Notes: generated from the letters alone by a model not told the origin. DNA of 17,048 nucleotides from Parvibaculum sp049651025 (GCF_049651025.1 NZ_JBASBH010000055.1:1-17048), one strand, 5' to 3'; shown: positions 1 through 6,731, counted from the stretch's first letter. Numbers and translations: made by a program.

Positions 1-23
1 GTCCCGGGACTTGTTCCCGGGAC
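1..23. repeat. GC-rich palindromic intergenic repeat (9-5-9 hairpin)
   Basis: A perfect palindrome at the window edge: GTCCCGGGA (1-9), loop CTTGT (10-14), TCCCGGGAC (15-23). Its 9-bp stem, 5-nt loop and CTTG-type loop match the geometry of the two hairpins that flank the GIY-YIG gene at 5047-5425, so it probably belongs to the same intergenic repeat family. It lies just past the stop codon of the TetR gene, where it could also act as a transcription barrier. The element may extend upstream of the window. Confidence 0.7.
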
Positions 24-61
24 CCAAGGGCGTCAACGCCGAGCGATAAGCGTCACTTCCC

Positions 62-709
62 CTACGCCGAAAGAGAGCGCCGGAGCGTATCCAGCGAGGT
101 CTTGCGGATGCGCTCAAGGTCCGTAGACGGATCGATGAGCCATTGGGTGCTGACGCCGAGGATCAGGCTGCCGATCATCAGGGCGGCGGCTTCGGCGTCG
201 AGGTCTTTTGAAATCGACCCCTCGGCCTGTCCCTCGCGAATGTGGGACTGAAAGCGTTCCTTGGCCTTCATGTGCGAGGCGGCGAAGGCCGCGCGGAGGT
301 GGGAGCGGGTCGCCACCGATCCTGCCATGGCGACGAAATAGGAGCGGATCGCCTGTTCCTGCTCGAAGTTGCGCATATAGATGTCCACCGAGAAAAGAAT
401 CGCTTCGAGCCCGGACACGCTCCCATGTCCTTCGGCCTGCGCCAGTTCTTCCGAGCGGTCGTGCAGATAGTCGATCAGAGCTTCGATCAGCCCGTCCTTC
501 GAGCCGAAACGCTGGCTCGCCAGACCGCGGCTATAGCCCGCCCTTGCGCCGACCTTCTCGAAAGTGGCGGCGTTGAAACCCTCTTCCGCAATCAGCTCGG
601 CTGCGGCCATGAGCAGGCCGCGGTCCGATTGGGCGCGCCGCTCCGCCTGCGTGCGGCGGGCTGCCTTCTCGCGTGAGGGGAGGGGCTTGATTTCGCTCGT
701 ATTGGTCAT
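62..709 (-). CDS. TetR/AcrR-family transcriptional regulator
   Basis: A 215-residue protein of normal length for TetR regulators. The N-terminal DNA-binding domain (about residues 25-75) shows the family pattern: a helix ending in AAELIAEEGFNAATFEKVGARAGYS, where the helix-turn-helix lies, then RFGSKDGLIEAL, the usual 'F-x-s-K-e-x-L' segment. The C-terminal helical part is the variable ligand-binding and dimerisation domain, so the inducer cannot be inferred. It is divergent from the P450 gene and shares a short intergenic region with it, so it most likely represses that gene and its own. The ATG at 709 has no obvious Shine-Dalgarno sequence and no alternative in-frame ATG lies before the HTH, so translation may be leaderless. 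The regulator role is well supported; the target is inferred from position. Confidence 0.9.
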   Translation of the reverse strand: MTNTSEIKPLPSREKAARRTQAERRAQSDRGLLMAAAELIAEEGFNAATFEKVGARAGYSRGLASQRFGSKDGLIEALIDYLHDRSEELAQAEGHGSVSGLEAILFSVDIYMRNFEQEQAIRSYFVAMAGSVATRSHLRAAFAASHMKAKERFQSHIREGQAEGSISKDLDAEAAALMIGSLILGVSTQWLIDPSTDLERIRKTSLDTLRRSLSA

Positions 710-724
710 TTAGCTATTTACTTA

Positions 725-744
725 GTTGTTGGACGTATAGCAAC
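725..744. promoter_or_regulatory. Candidate TetR operator between the regulator and the P450
   Basis: An imperfect 20-bp palindrome centred on ACGT (733-736) with outer arms GTTG (725-728) and CAAC (741-744). Seven of the ten base pairs are symmetric. It lies in the divergent intergenic region, 15 bp upstream of the TetR start and about 70 bp upstream of the preferred P450 start, where an autoregulating TetR dimer would be expected to bind. No convincing -35/-10 pair was found for either gene. Confidence 0.4.
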
Positions 745-813
745 ATGAGCAAAAGAGATAATCAAGCGGGCCGTCATATGGACCCGCCTCCGATCAAGGC
801 AGGGAGTGGCCAA

Positions 814-2085
814 ATGATTTCCCAGGACATCGCCGACACGATTGTCGACCCCAAGGCTCATGCGGCCGTCACGCCGGTCGATGAGGCCTTCACCTATCTG
901 CGCAAGGAAATGCCCTTCGCGCAGGCGCAGCCGACGGGCTTTGCGCCTTTCTGGGTCGTTACGAAGCATGCGGACATTCTCGAGGTTGAGCGCCAGAACG
1001 AGCTTTTCCACAATGGCGATCTCTCGACGACGCTGACCACCATCGACGTGGACAAGAAAGTCCGCGAGATGATGGGCGGCTCGCCGCATATGGTGCGCTC
1101 GCTCGTGCAGATGGATAATCCCGACCACATGGCGTATCGCCGTCTGACGCAAGCCTGGTTCCTGCCGCAGAATCTGAAAAAGCTCGAAACCCGTATTCGC
1201 GACATCGCCACGGTCTTTGTCGATCGCATGGCGGAGATGGGCGGCACCTGCGACTTCGCCCGCGACATTGCGCTCTATTTCCCGCTGCACGTCATCATGG
1301 AAGTGCTCGGCGTGCCGGAAGCCGACGAGCCGCGCATGCTGAAGCTGACGCAAGAACTTTTCGGCAGCGCCGATCCCGAGCTCAACCGCACCGGCAAGGA
1401 ACACCAGACCTTTGAAGACGGCATCGCCGCCATTCAGGCGACGATCGGCGACTTCATCACCTATTTCAACGCGATCACCGAAGACCGCCGCGCCAATCCG
1501 CGCGACGATCTGTCGAGCGCCATTGCGAACGGCCAGATCAACGGCCAGCCGCTCGATCACTTCGCGGCCATGTCCTACTACATCATCGCGGCGACCGCCG
1601 GTCACGACACGACATCGAATACCGTGTCGGCAGGCATGTGGGCGCTTGCCGAGCGGCCGGAGGATTTCAAGCGGCTGAAGGAAAACCCCTCGCTGATCAA
1701 TCCCTTCATGGAAGAGACGATCCGCTGGGCGACACCGGTGAAGCATTTCATGCGCTCGGCGACGGCGGATGCCGTGGTGCGCGGCCAGAAGGTCGCGCAG
1801 GGCGACTGGCTGATGCTCTGCTATCCGTCGGGCAATCGCGACGAAGAGGTATTCGAGGATCCCTTCACCTTCAAGATCGACCGTACGCCGAACAAGCAGC
1901 TTGCCTTCGGCTATGGCGCGCATGTCTGCATCGGCCAGCATCTCGCGCGCATGGAAATGCGCATCTTCTGGGAAGAGCTGCTGAAGCGCATCGATACGAT
2001 TGAGCTCAACGGCACGCCGAAGAATTCCGAGGCGAATTTCGTCTCGGGTCCAAAGTCGGTGCCGGTTCGCTACAAGATGAAATAA
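814..2085 (+). CDS. Cytochrome P450 monooxygenase
   Basis: A soluble bacterial class P450 of 423 residues that inserts one oxygen atom from O2 into an organic substrate. The oxygen-binding I-helix motif AGHDTTSN is at residues 262-269, the K-helix ExxR pair is E301/R304, and the heme-binding loop FGYGAHVCIG is at 365-374 with C372 as the thiolate ligand. No membrane anchor is visible. I prefer the ATG at 814 because AGGGAG (801-806) sits 7 nt upstream. In-frame ATGs at 745 and 778 are possible, but the first would leave only 35 bp between divergent genes and both lack a ribosome site. The next gene is a rubredoxin, a possible electron donor. Other neighbours (AttH-like protein, kinase) suggest a catabolic pathway. 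It looks related to the P450s acting on terpenes, steroids or fatty acids, but subfamily and substrate cannot be fixed by eye. Confidence 0.95.
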   Translation: MISQDIADTIVDPKAHAAVTPVDEAFTYLRKEMPFAQAQPTGFAPFWVVTKHADILEVERQNELFHNGDLSTTLTTIDVDKKVREMMGGSPHMVRSLVQMDNPDHMAYRRLTQAWFLPQNLKKLETRIRDIATVFVDRMAEMGGTCDFARDIALYFPLHVIMEVLGVPEADEPRMLKLTQELFGSADPELNRTGKEHQTFEDGIAAIQATIGDFITYFNAITEDRRANPRDDLSSAIANGQINGQPLDHFAAMSYYIIAATAGHDTTSNTVSAGMWALAERPEDFKRLKENPSLINPFMEETIRWATPVKHFMRSATADAVVRGQKVAQGDWLMLCYPSGNRDEEVFEDPFTFKIDRTPNKQLAFGYGAHVCIGQHLARMEMRIFWEELLKRIDTIELNGTPKNSEANFVSGPKSVPVRYKMK

Positions 2086-2112
2086 GGGCAAAGCCCGGGG
2101 GAGGTTCTTCAC

Positions 2113-2289
2113 ATGGCGGCAATGCGGACATGGCAATGCGAGGTTTGCGGCTTCATCTATAACGAAGCCGAAGGCCTGCCGGATGAAGGCATAGCGCCGG
2201 GCACCGCATGGGAAGACATTCCCGAAGATTGGGCGTGTCCCGATTGCGGCAGCGAGAAAAGCGCCTTCGAAATGGTCGTCATCGGCTGA
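2113..2289 (+). CDS. Rubredoxin
   Basis: A 58-residue one-iron electron-transfer protein, a typical rubredoxin length. The Fe(SCys)4 ligands are visible as C9-x-x-C12-G near the N-terminus and C42-P-x-C45-G near the C-terminus, with the conserved aromatic and acidic core (W7, F14, Y16, W33, DIPEDWACP). The ATG at 2113 follows the strong purine-rich site GGGGGAGG (about 2097-2104). It starts 27 nt after the P450 stop, so the two are probably co-transcribed. Rubredoxins classically pass electrons to AlkB-type alkane hydroxylases, whereas bacterial P450s usually use [2Fe-2S] or [3Fe-4S] ferredoxins; no ferredoxin or reductase gene is visible here. Being the P450 donor is therefore an inference. 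About 130 bp without a gene follow. Confidence 0.95.
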   Translation: MAAMRTWQCEVCGFIYNEAEGLPDEGIAPGTAWEDIPEDWACPDCGSEKSAFEMVVIG

Positions 2290-2419
2290 CGAGAAACGTT
2301 AGGTGACGCTGGGGACTTTGGATGCTTGCGTCCGGAGTTGACCCCGCGTCGCTCGACCTCCATGCTCAATGCAATCACAACAAAAAATTCAGCCAAAGTG
2401 CTGGAACAGGGAGCCTCCA

Positions 2420-3526
2420 ATGCTGACCAAAGCAGATGATTTTCCAATTCATCAGTTGCCGGAACCCATTGCGTTTTCGGGCACGGATCGCAATTTCTAC
2501 GATCGTTATTTCTTCAACGGCTACACGAAAACCGGCGACGTGTTTTTTGCAGCCGCGCTTGGCGTCTATCCGCATGTGAACATCATGGATGCGTCCTTCT
2601 GCATCGTGCACAAGGGCGTGCAGTACAATGTCCACGCCTCGCGCCATCTGAACATGGAGCGCATGGACACGCAGGTCGGCCCCATCGCGGTTGAAGTTGT
2701 CGAGCCGCTGAAAGTGTTGCGCATCACGGTCGGCGACAATGAATACGGCATCAAGGCCGATGTCACGTTCCGCGCCCGCGCCATTGCGTTGAAGGAGCCG
2801 CGTTTCATGCGCCGTAACGGTCCGCGCACGCTTATGGACCTGACGCGCATGACGCAGAACGGTACATGGGAAGGCTGGATCGAGGTCAATGGCGAGCGCA
2901 TCGATGTAAAGCCCGACCAGTATGTCGGCACGCGCGACCGCTCATGGGGCGTGCGTTCGATCGGCGCGGCCGATGCGCAGCCGATGGTGCCGCCCATGGA
3001 GTTCCAGTTCTACTGGCTCTGGGCGCCGCTTAACTTCGACGATTGCATCACGCTATTTCACGTCAACGACGATGCACATGGCGAAGCGTGGAACAACAGT
3101 GCCGTCATCTGCGGTCTCGGCGATGCCGAACCCGAAGAGATGTGGAAGTCCTATCACGAGCTGAAATATGTTCCTGGCTCGCGTCATGCCAGCGCCGCGT
3201 CGCTTTTCTATGAGCATCGCAAGGGCGGGATCACGCGCATCGATCTCACGCCGAAGTGGAATTTCTCGATGATGGGTCTGGGCTATGGCCACCCGGAATG
3301 GACCCATGGCGGGCACAAGGGTCCGCTTGTGGTTGGCGGCGAGAGCTTCAAGCTTGCCGACCAGAATTATCTGCCGCCGCATCTCCACATTCAGGCATTC
3401 GTCACCGCCAGGATGACGTCGCCTGACGGTTCTACGCGCGAAGGCTCCGGCATTCTCGAACAGCTCATCATCGGTCCGCATGCGCCGTCGGGCTTCACGG
3501 ATGCTCTCGATCCGGCGAAGGGATAA
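2420..3526 (+). CDS. Uncharacterised protein, possibly lipocalin/AttH-like (DUF7064/DUF7065 type)
   Basis: A 368-residue protein with no signal peptide or membrane segment and no catalytic motif that I can name. It is rich in beta-strand-like aromatic segments (for example VFFAAALGVYPHVNIMDASFCIV, FQFYWLWAPLNFDDCITLFHVND, GYGHPEWTHGG). Together with VGTRDRSWGVR this recalls the beta-barrel AttH/hydroxyneurosporene-synthase-like (CrtC) group, in which a conserved acidic-Arg-Ser-Trp-G segment is typical. I recall related proteins being labelled DUF7064/DUF7065, but could not check. The ATG at 2420 is chosen because GGGAG (2409-2413) precedes it by 6 nt; an upstream in-frame ATG at 2369 lacks a ribosome site. 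The kinase gene starts 5 nt after its stop, so the two are likely co-translated. Function unknown; a role with the P450 product is inferred from position. Confidence 0.8.
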   Translation: MLTKADDFPIHQLPEPIAFSGTDRNFYDRYFFNGYTKTGDVFFAAALGVYPHVNIMDASFCIVHKGVQYNVHASRHLNMERMDTQVGPIAVEVVEPLKVLRITVGDNEYGIKADVTFRARAIALKEPRFMRRNGPRTLMDLTRMTQNGTWEGWIEVNGERIDVKPDQYVGTRDRSWGVRSIGAADAQPMVPPMEFQFYWLWAPLNFDDCITLFHVNDDAHGEAWNNSAVICGLGDAEPEEMWKSYHELKYVPGSRHASAASLFYEHRKGGITRIDLTPKWNFSMMGLGYGHPEWTHGGHKGPLVVGGESFKLADQNYLPPHLHIQAFVTARMTSPDGSTREGSGILEQLIIGPHAPSGFTDALDPAKG

Positions 3527-3531
3527 CCGGC

Positions 3532-4572
3532 ATGGAGGATATAGCCACGCGTTTTGCCGCCTATTTGCAGCACCGGATGCCCGCTGTCTCGAATGTCGAG
3601 ATTTTCGGCCTGAGCCGCATTTATGGCGGCGCAAGCCGCGAAACCTATCGCTTGCAAGCGACGTGGGAGGAGGGCGGTCGTAAAATCGAGCGTCCTCTGA
3701 TCCTTCGCCGCGATCCGGTGGCGAGCCTTATCGAGACTGAACGCGATATTGAATACAATGCCTATGTCGCCTTTCATCCGACCGGCTTGCCGGTGCCCCA
3801 GCCGCTCTTTCTTGAAATCGATCTGAAGTGGCTCGACCGGCCCTTCTTCGTGATGGAGCAGATCGTCAACAGCGCCGCGGGCTCGGCCTTCAATGCCGAT
3901 CCCTATGGCGCAAATGCCGAAAAGATCGGCAGGCAGTTCTGGTCGCATCTCGGCAAGATCGCCGGGGCGGACCCGAAGGCCATCGGCTTTGCCGACGGTC
4001 TCGAAGAGGTTGCGCCCGGCGATTGCTGGCGCGTCGAGCTTGCGAAGTGGGAAAAGGTCATCGACGAGGATGAGCTTTGCCCGCAGCCCATTGCGCGTGC
4101 CGGCATCCGTTGGCTGAAGCGCAATCCGCCGCCGCCCGCGACGAAAATTTCCGTCGTGCATGGCGACTACCGCACCGGCAATTTCCTGTTCAACGGCGAA
4201 GGCGACATCACCGCGATCCTCGACTGGGAGATGTGCCATCTCGGCGATCCGCTGGAAGATATCGGCTGGGCCTTGAGCAGGCTCTGGTCGCTGGAAACGG
4301 AAGAGCGTCCGGGCAGCATGATCGACCGCGAGGAAGCATTGCGCATCTGGCAGGAGGCGAGCGGCATCAAGATCGATCGCAAGGCTCTCCTCTGGTGGGA
4401 AATCTTCAACATGGTGAAGGGGCTGGCGATCTGGATTTCCGCCGCGAAGGAATATGAATCCGGCACGAACCTCGATCCCATTCTGGCCTTTGCCAGCTGG
4501 ATGCCGACCGACCGCCATAACCGCATTCTGGCGCATTGCCTAGCCGATCTCGTCAGGGGGGGCCGCACATGA
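3532..4572 (+). CDS. APH-fold phosphotransferase (ACAD10/11- or LvaA-like kinase)
   Basis: A 346-residue aminoglycoside-phosphotransferase/choline-kinase-fold protein. The catalytic loop (Brenner motif) is H210-G-D212-YRTG-N217 and the metal-binding DFG-equivalent is L230-D231-W232-E233 followed by HLGDPLEDIGW. N-terminal features include the nucleotide-binding segment YGGASRETYR (about 28-37) and LILRRDP (about 60-66). This combination is typical of the 'phosphotransferase family' proteins related to the kinase part of ACAD10/11 and to LvaA, which phosphorylate hydroxyacyl-CoAs, rather than of true antibiotic-resistance enzymes. It starts 5 nt after the preceding gene and its TGA overlaps the ATG of the next small gene. 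A kinase is certain by motif; the hydroxyacyl-CoA substrate is an inference from family and from the small partner gene. Confidence 0.88.
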   Translation: MEDIATRFAAYLQHRMPAVSNVEIFGLSRIYGGASRETYRLQATWEEGGRKIERPLILRRDPVASLIETERDIEYNAYVAFHPTGLPVPQPLFLEIDLKWLDRPFFVMEQIVNSAAGSAFNADPYGANAEKIGRQFWSHLGKIAGADPKAIGFADGLEEVAPGDCWRVELAKWEKVIDEDELCPQPIARAGIRWLKRNPPPPATKISVVHGDYRTGNFLFNGEGDITAILDWEMCHLGDPLEDIGWALSRLWSLETEERPGSMIDREEALRIWQEASGIKIDRKALLWWEIFNMVKGLAIWISAAKEYESGTNLDPILAFASWMPTDRHNRILAHCLADLVRGGRT

Positions 4573-5018
4573 AACCGCAAATTCCAAACGTTCTGCGGGG
4601 TTTTGTCGGCACGCTGCTCACCGAAATTCTGCCCAATCTCGGTGCCGAATATTCGATGGGCAATGCGGCTGTGATGTGTCAGTCCCTGTCCATCATCGCC
4701 GATGAGTACGAGCGAGGCGCCGAAATCCGCTTCCGCGAAAACGAGGAGATGCGGGCGCTCTTTGCCGAAGCGGGCCGTCTCATCGACGACAAGGGTTTGG
4801 CTGCCCGTCTCGCGCAAGCCTCGGCAGGCCGCGACGCCTCGCTACTGATCAGCGCGCTCGATGAAACGAATGGCAAGCTGAAGACCTTGCTGATCGAGCT
4901 TCAGGCCTTTGTCGAAGAGTCCAGGGCTCCTTGGGCCGCGGCGCTCGACGTGAAGATCTGGGACCACATCGTCGCCGCCGCCGAACGCCGCAAGCTGACG
5001 ATGCTGACGCTGGGCTAG
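4569..5018 (+). CDS. Small helical protein coupled to the kinase (LvaB/DUF6285-like candidate)
   Basis: A 149-residue protein, predicted mostly helical, with no signal peptide, cysteine cluster or known catalytic motif. Conspicuous are the N-terminal segment LLTEILPNLGAEYSMGNAAVMCQSLSIIADEYERG and a second half rich in Leu, Ala and charged residues. Its ATG overlaps the kinase TGA as ATGA (4569-4572), which implies translational coupling and often physical interaction. In Pseudomonas levulinate catabolism the APH-fold kinase LvaA needs the adjacent small protein LvaB. Position, size and the 'LL-x-E-x-LP...' N-terminus suggest an equivalent partner here, although this protein looks somewhat longer. 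No homology was tested. The gene ends shortly before the palindromic element at 5047. Confidence 0.75.
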   Translation: MKPQIPNVLRGFVGTLLTEILPNLGAEYSMGNAAVMCQSLSIIADEYERGAEIRFRENEEMRALFAEAGRLIDDKGLAARLAQASAGRDASLLISALDETNGKLKTLLIELQAFVEESRAPWAAALDVKIWDHIVAAAERRKLTMLTLG

Positions 5019-5046
5019 GGCCGGGCTTTGGAGCAACGCAAATACA

Positions 5047-5080
5047 CATCGTCACCCCCGGGCTTGACCCGGGGGTCCAG
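5047..5080 (+). repeat. Left inverted-repeat arm with internal hairpin
   Basis: A 34-bp arm whose core is a perfect hairpin: ACCCCCGGG (5054-5062), loop CTTGA (5063-5067), CCCGGGGGT (5068-5076). It is followed by CCAG. It is the exact reverse complement of 5392-5425. Because it lies 28 nt downstream of the small helical-protein gene it may also limit read-through, although no T-tract follows. Confidence 0.9.
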
Positions 5081-5098
5081 AGCCACACACTCCGGCGC

Positions 5099-5389
5099 AT
5101 GAAACAATTCTACGTCTACATGCTTGCGAGCGGCCGCAATGGGACGATCTATATCGGCGTCACCAACGATATTCTGCGTCGCGTCCACGAACACAAAACC
5201 CACGCCGTTGACGGTTTCAGCAAGCGATATGGCGTCGTAAATCTTGTCTGGTTCGAAGTGCATCCCAGCATCACCAATGCCATTCAGCGCGAGAAAAACC
5301 TGAAGCACTGGTCGCGGGCGTGGAAGATGGCCCTGATCGAAGGGGCAAATCCCACCTGGCGCGATCTTTACGACGACCTCGCGCAATAA
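5099..5389 (+). CDS. GIY-YIG endonuclease-domain protein
   Basis: A 96-residue single-domain GIY-YIG protein of the small YhbQ/UPF0213-like type. The catalytic signature is visible as Y5-V-Y7 (variant of GIY) and Y18-I-G20, then R27/R28 in the helix ILRRVHEH, and the metal-binding glutamate E65 in AIQREKNLKHW. All key positions therefore look intact. The ATG at 5099 is the natural start, since it places the first strand FYVYML at the N-terminus as in the family; no clear Shine-Dalgarno is seen. The gene is bracketed by 34-bp inverted repeats, which is unusual for a housekeeping gene and suggests the protein and the palindrome belong together. Cellular role of this family is largely unproven. 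Confidence 0.92.
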   Translation: MKQFYVYMLASGRNGTIYIGVTNDILRRVHEHKTHAVDGFSKRYGVVNLVWFEVHPSITNAIQREKNLKHWSRAWKMALIEGANPTWRDLYDDLAQ

Positions 5390-5391
5390 CC

Positions 5392-5425
5392 CTGGACCCC
5401 CGGGTCAAGCCCGGGGGTGACGATG
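5392..5425 (-). repeat. Right inverted-repeat arm with internal hairpin
   Basis: Exact reverse complement of 5047-5080 over 34 bp. The internal hairpin is ACCCCCGGG (5396-5404), loop TCAAG (5405-5409), CCCGGGGGT (5410-5418). It begins 3 nt after the GIY-YIG stop codon and ends 85 nt before the preferred MFS start. Confidence 0.9.
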
Positions 5426-5510
5426 GAATTGGGGATAGGCTGAGGCCCCCTTGCCAAGCACCAGCCTTGCGATATGAGTGAGCGAGCCCGAACCCGCGAG
5501 CACGCCATTC

Positions 5511-6731
5511 ATGTCGCTCCCCATCCGCCTGTCGATCTTCTACGCGTCGCTCTGTCTCTTTTCGGGCGTGCAACTGCCATTCTTTCCCGTCTGGCTGAAG
5601 TCCAAGGGTCTCGGCCCGCAGGAAATCGCCTTCATCATCGCCGCGACCATGTTCCTGCGCATCGCGGCGGGGCCGATTTTCGCCTTCATCGCCGACCGGC
5701 TCGACGACCGCCGCCGCGTCGTCATCAGCCTTGCATGGGCCTCGCTGCTGGCCGTCTGCCTCTATCTCGTCAGTTCCGGTTTCTGGCAGATATTCCTCGT
5801 CACGCTGCTGCTCATGTCGCTCTGGCCGTCGATCACGCCGCTGATCGAGACCATCGCCATGAAGGCGGCGCATGAGCAGGGCATCGATTATGGCCGTGTC
5901 CGCCTCTGGTGCTCGATCACCTTCATCGCGGGAAGTTCCGGCACCGGATGGCTTCTCGGTTTCAATCCGCCGTCGATCATCGCCTTCTGCCTCATCGGCG
6001 CTATTGCCGTGAACCTTCTCGGCGCCTATCTCCTTGCGCCTGAAGTGCCGACGCGCAGGGCGGCGGTGCGCACCAGCGGCCAGCTTCGCGGCGCGCTCGA
6101 CATTGCGCGCCAGCCCATCTTCATGCTCGGCCTTTTGACGGCGAGCGTCATCCAGTCCAGCCATGCGGTCTATTACGCGTTCGGCACGTTGAATTGGCAG
6201 AAGCTCGGCTATAGCGACAGCGTCATCGGCGCCCTGTGGGGCGTCGGCATCGTGGCCGAGATCATGCTTTTTGCCTTTTCGGGCCGTGTCGTCGCGCGGG
6301 TCGGCGCGGCGCGGCTGATGACGCTCGGGGCGGGCGCGGCGGTTTTCCGCTGGGGCCTGACGGCGCTCAATCCGCCGCTCTGGGTTCTGTTTCCGCTGCA
6401 GGCGCTTCATGCGCTTACCTATTGCGCCGCCCATCTCGGCGCGCTCCACTTCATCAGCCGCGCGACGCCGCGCTCTCTCGCCGCGACCGGCCAGAGCCTC
6501 TACGCTTCTCTCTCGGCGGGCGTTATCATGGGGCTGATGACGCTCGGCGCGGGCGCGCTTTATCAGGCTTATGGCGCACATGCCTATTTCCTGTCGGCGG
6601 GCGCGGGCGTGGTGGCGTTTTTCGGAACGCTGATGCTTGGCGCGCGCTGGAGCGGCGGCACGTTGATCGATGACGAGGGAGAAGATCATGACGATCGAGG
6701 TCATTCCAACGGGAGCGGCGCTGGGTGCTGA
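5511..6731 (+). CDS. MFS transporter, HcaT/LacY-like (MFS_1_like)
   Basis: A 406-residue inner-membrane transporter with about 12 hydrophobic helices. Helix 1 contains SGVQLPFFPVWLKSKGLGPQEI, a hallmark of the HcaT (3-phenylpropionate permease-like) group, and the helix 2-3 loop has FIADRLDDRRR, the MFS loop motif. The mid-protein segment GRVVARVGAARLMTLGAGAAVFRWGLTAL repeats that motif in the second half. I choose the ATG at 511 nt past 5000 (5511), which puts helix 1 right after MSLPIRLS; an in-frame GTG at 5478 would add 11 residues. Neither has a clear ribosome site. The last 14 codons run 44 nt into the downstream dioxygenase gene and encode a Gly/Asp-rich tail. The two genes are probably co-transcribed; substrate unknown, possibly an aromatic or organic acid. 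Confidence 0.9.
   Translation: MSLPIRLSIFYASLCLFSGVQLPFFPVWLKSKGLGPQEIAFIIAATMFLRIAAGPIFAFIADRLDDRRRVVISLAWASLLAVCLYLVSSGFWQIFLVTLLLMSLWPSITPLIETIAMKAAHEQGIDYGRVRLWCSITFIAGSSGTGWLLGFNPPSIIAFCLIGAIAVNLLGAYLLAPEVPTRRAAVRTSGQLRGALDIARQPIFMLGLLTASVIQSSHAVYYAFGTLNWQKLGYSDSVIGALWGVGIVAEIMLFAFSGRVVARVGAARLMTLGAGAAVFRWGLTALNPPLWVLFPLQALHALTYCAAHLGALHFISRATPRSLAATGQSLYASLSAGVIMGLMTLGAGALYQAYGAHAYFLSAGAGVVAFFGTLMLGARWSGGTLIDDEGEDHDDRGHSNGSGAGC

Larger units (their letters stand above)
5047..5425 (+). mobile_element. GIY-YIG gene enclosed by a perfect 34-bp inverted repeat (candidate mobile element)
   Basis: The left arm 5047-5080 and right arm 5392-5425 are exact reverse complements over 34 bp and enclose one gene, the GIY-YIG nuclease at 5099-5389. 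The right arm begins 3 nt after that gene's stop codon and the left arm ends 18 nt before its start, so almost nothing else is inside the 379-bp unit. No target-site duplication is obvious next to the arms. The layout recalls a miniature nuclease-bearing REP-like unit. Mobility is inferred only from structure; two independent intergenic repeat copies flanking the gene remain the main alternative. Confidence 0.55.

Noticed and set aside
718..2136. Long minus-strand open frame opposite the P450
   Set aside because: It is Arg/His-rich with no recognisable domain and lies exactly opposite a gene with intact P450 motifs; long antisense frames are expected in high-GC DNA.
2338..2366. Promoter for the AttH-like gene (TTGACC with CATGCT 17 nt later)
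   Set aside because: The -10 matches the consensus at only three positions and the gene may be read from the P450 promoter.
2157..2447. Minus-strand open frame over the rubredoxin
   Set aside because: The plus-strand 58-residue rubredoxin has all four Cys ligands and a strong ribosome site; the opposite frame has no features.
3391..4536. Long minus-strand open frame opposite the kinase
   Set aside because: No domain is recognisable and it covers a kinase gene with clear catalytic motifs.
3532..4572. Aminoglycoside resistance gene
   Set aside because: The fold is shared, but the sequence pattern and small partner gene match the hydroxyacyl-CoA kinase-like group rather than APH resistance enzymes.
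5047..5425. Reading the two arms only as ordinary terminators of flanking genes
   Set aside because: Neither hairpin is followed by a T-tract and the exact 34-bp identity goes well beyond the hairpin stems, although a terminator side role stays possible.
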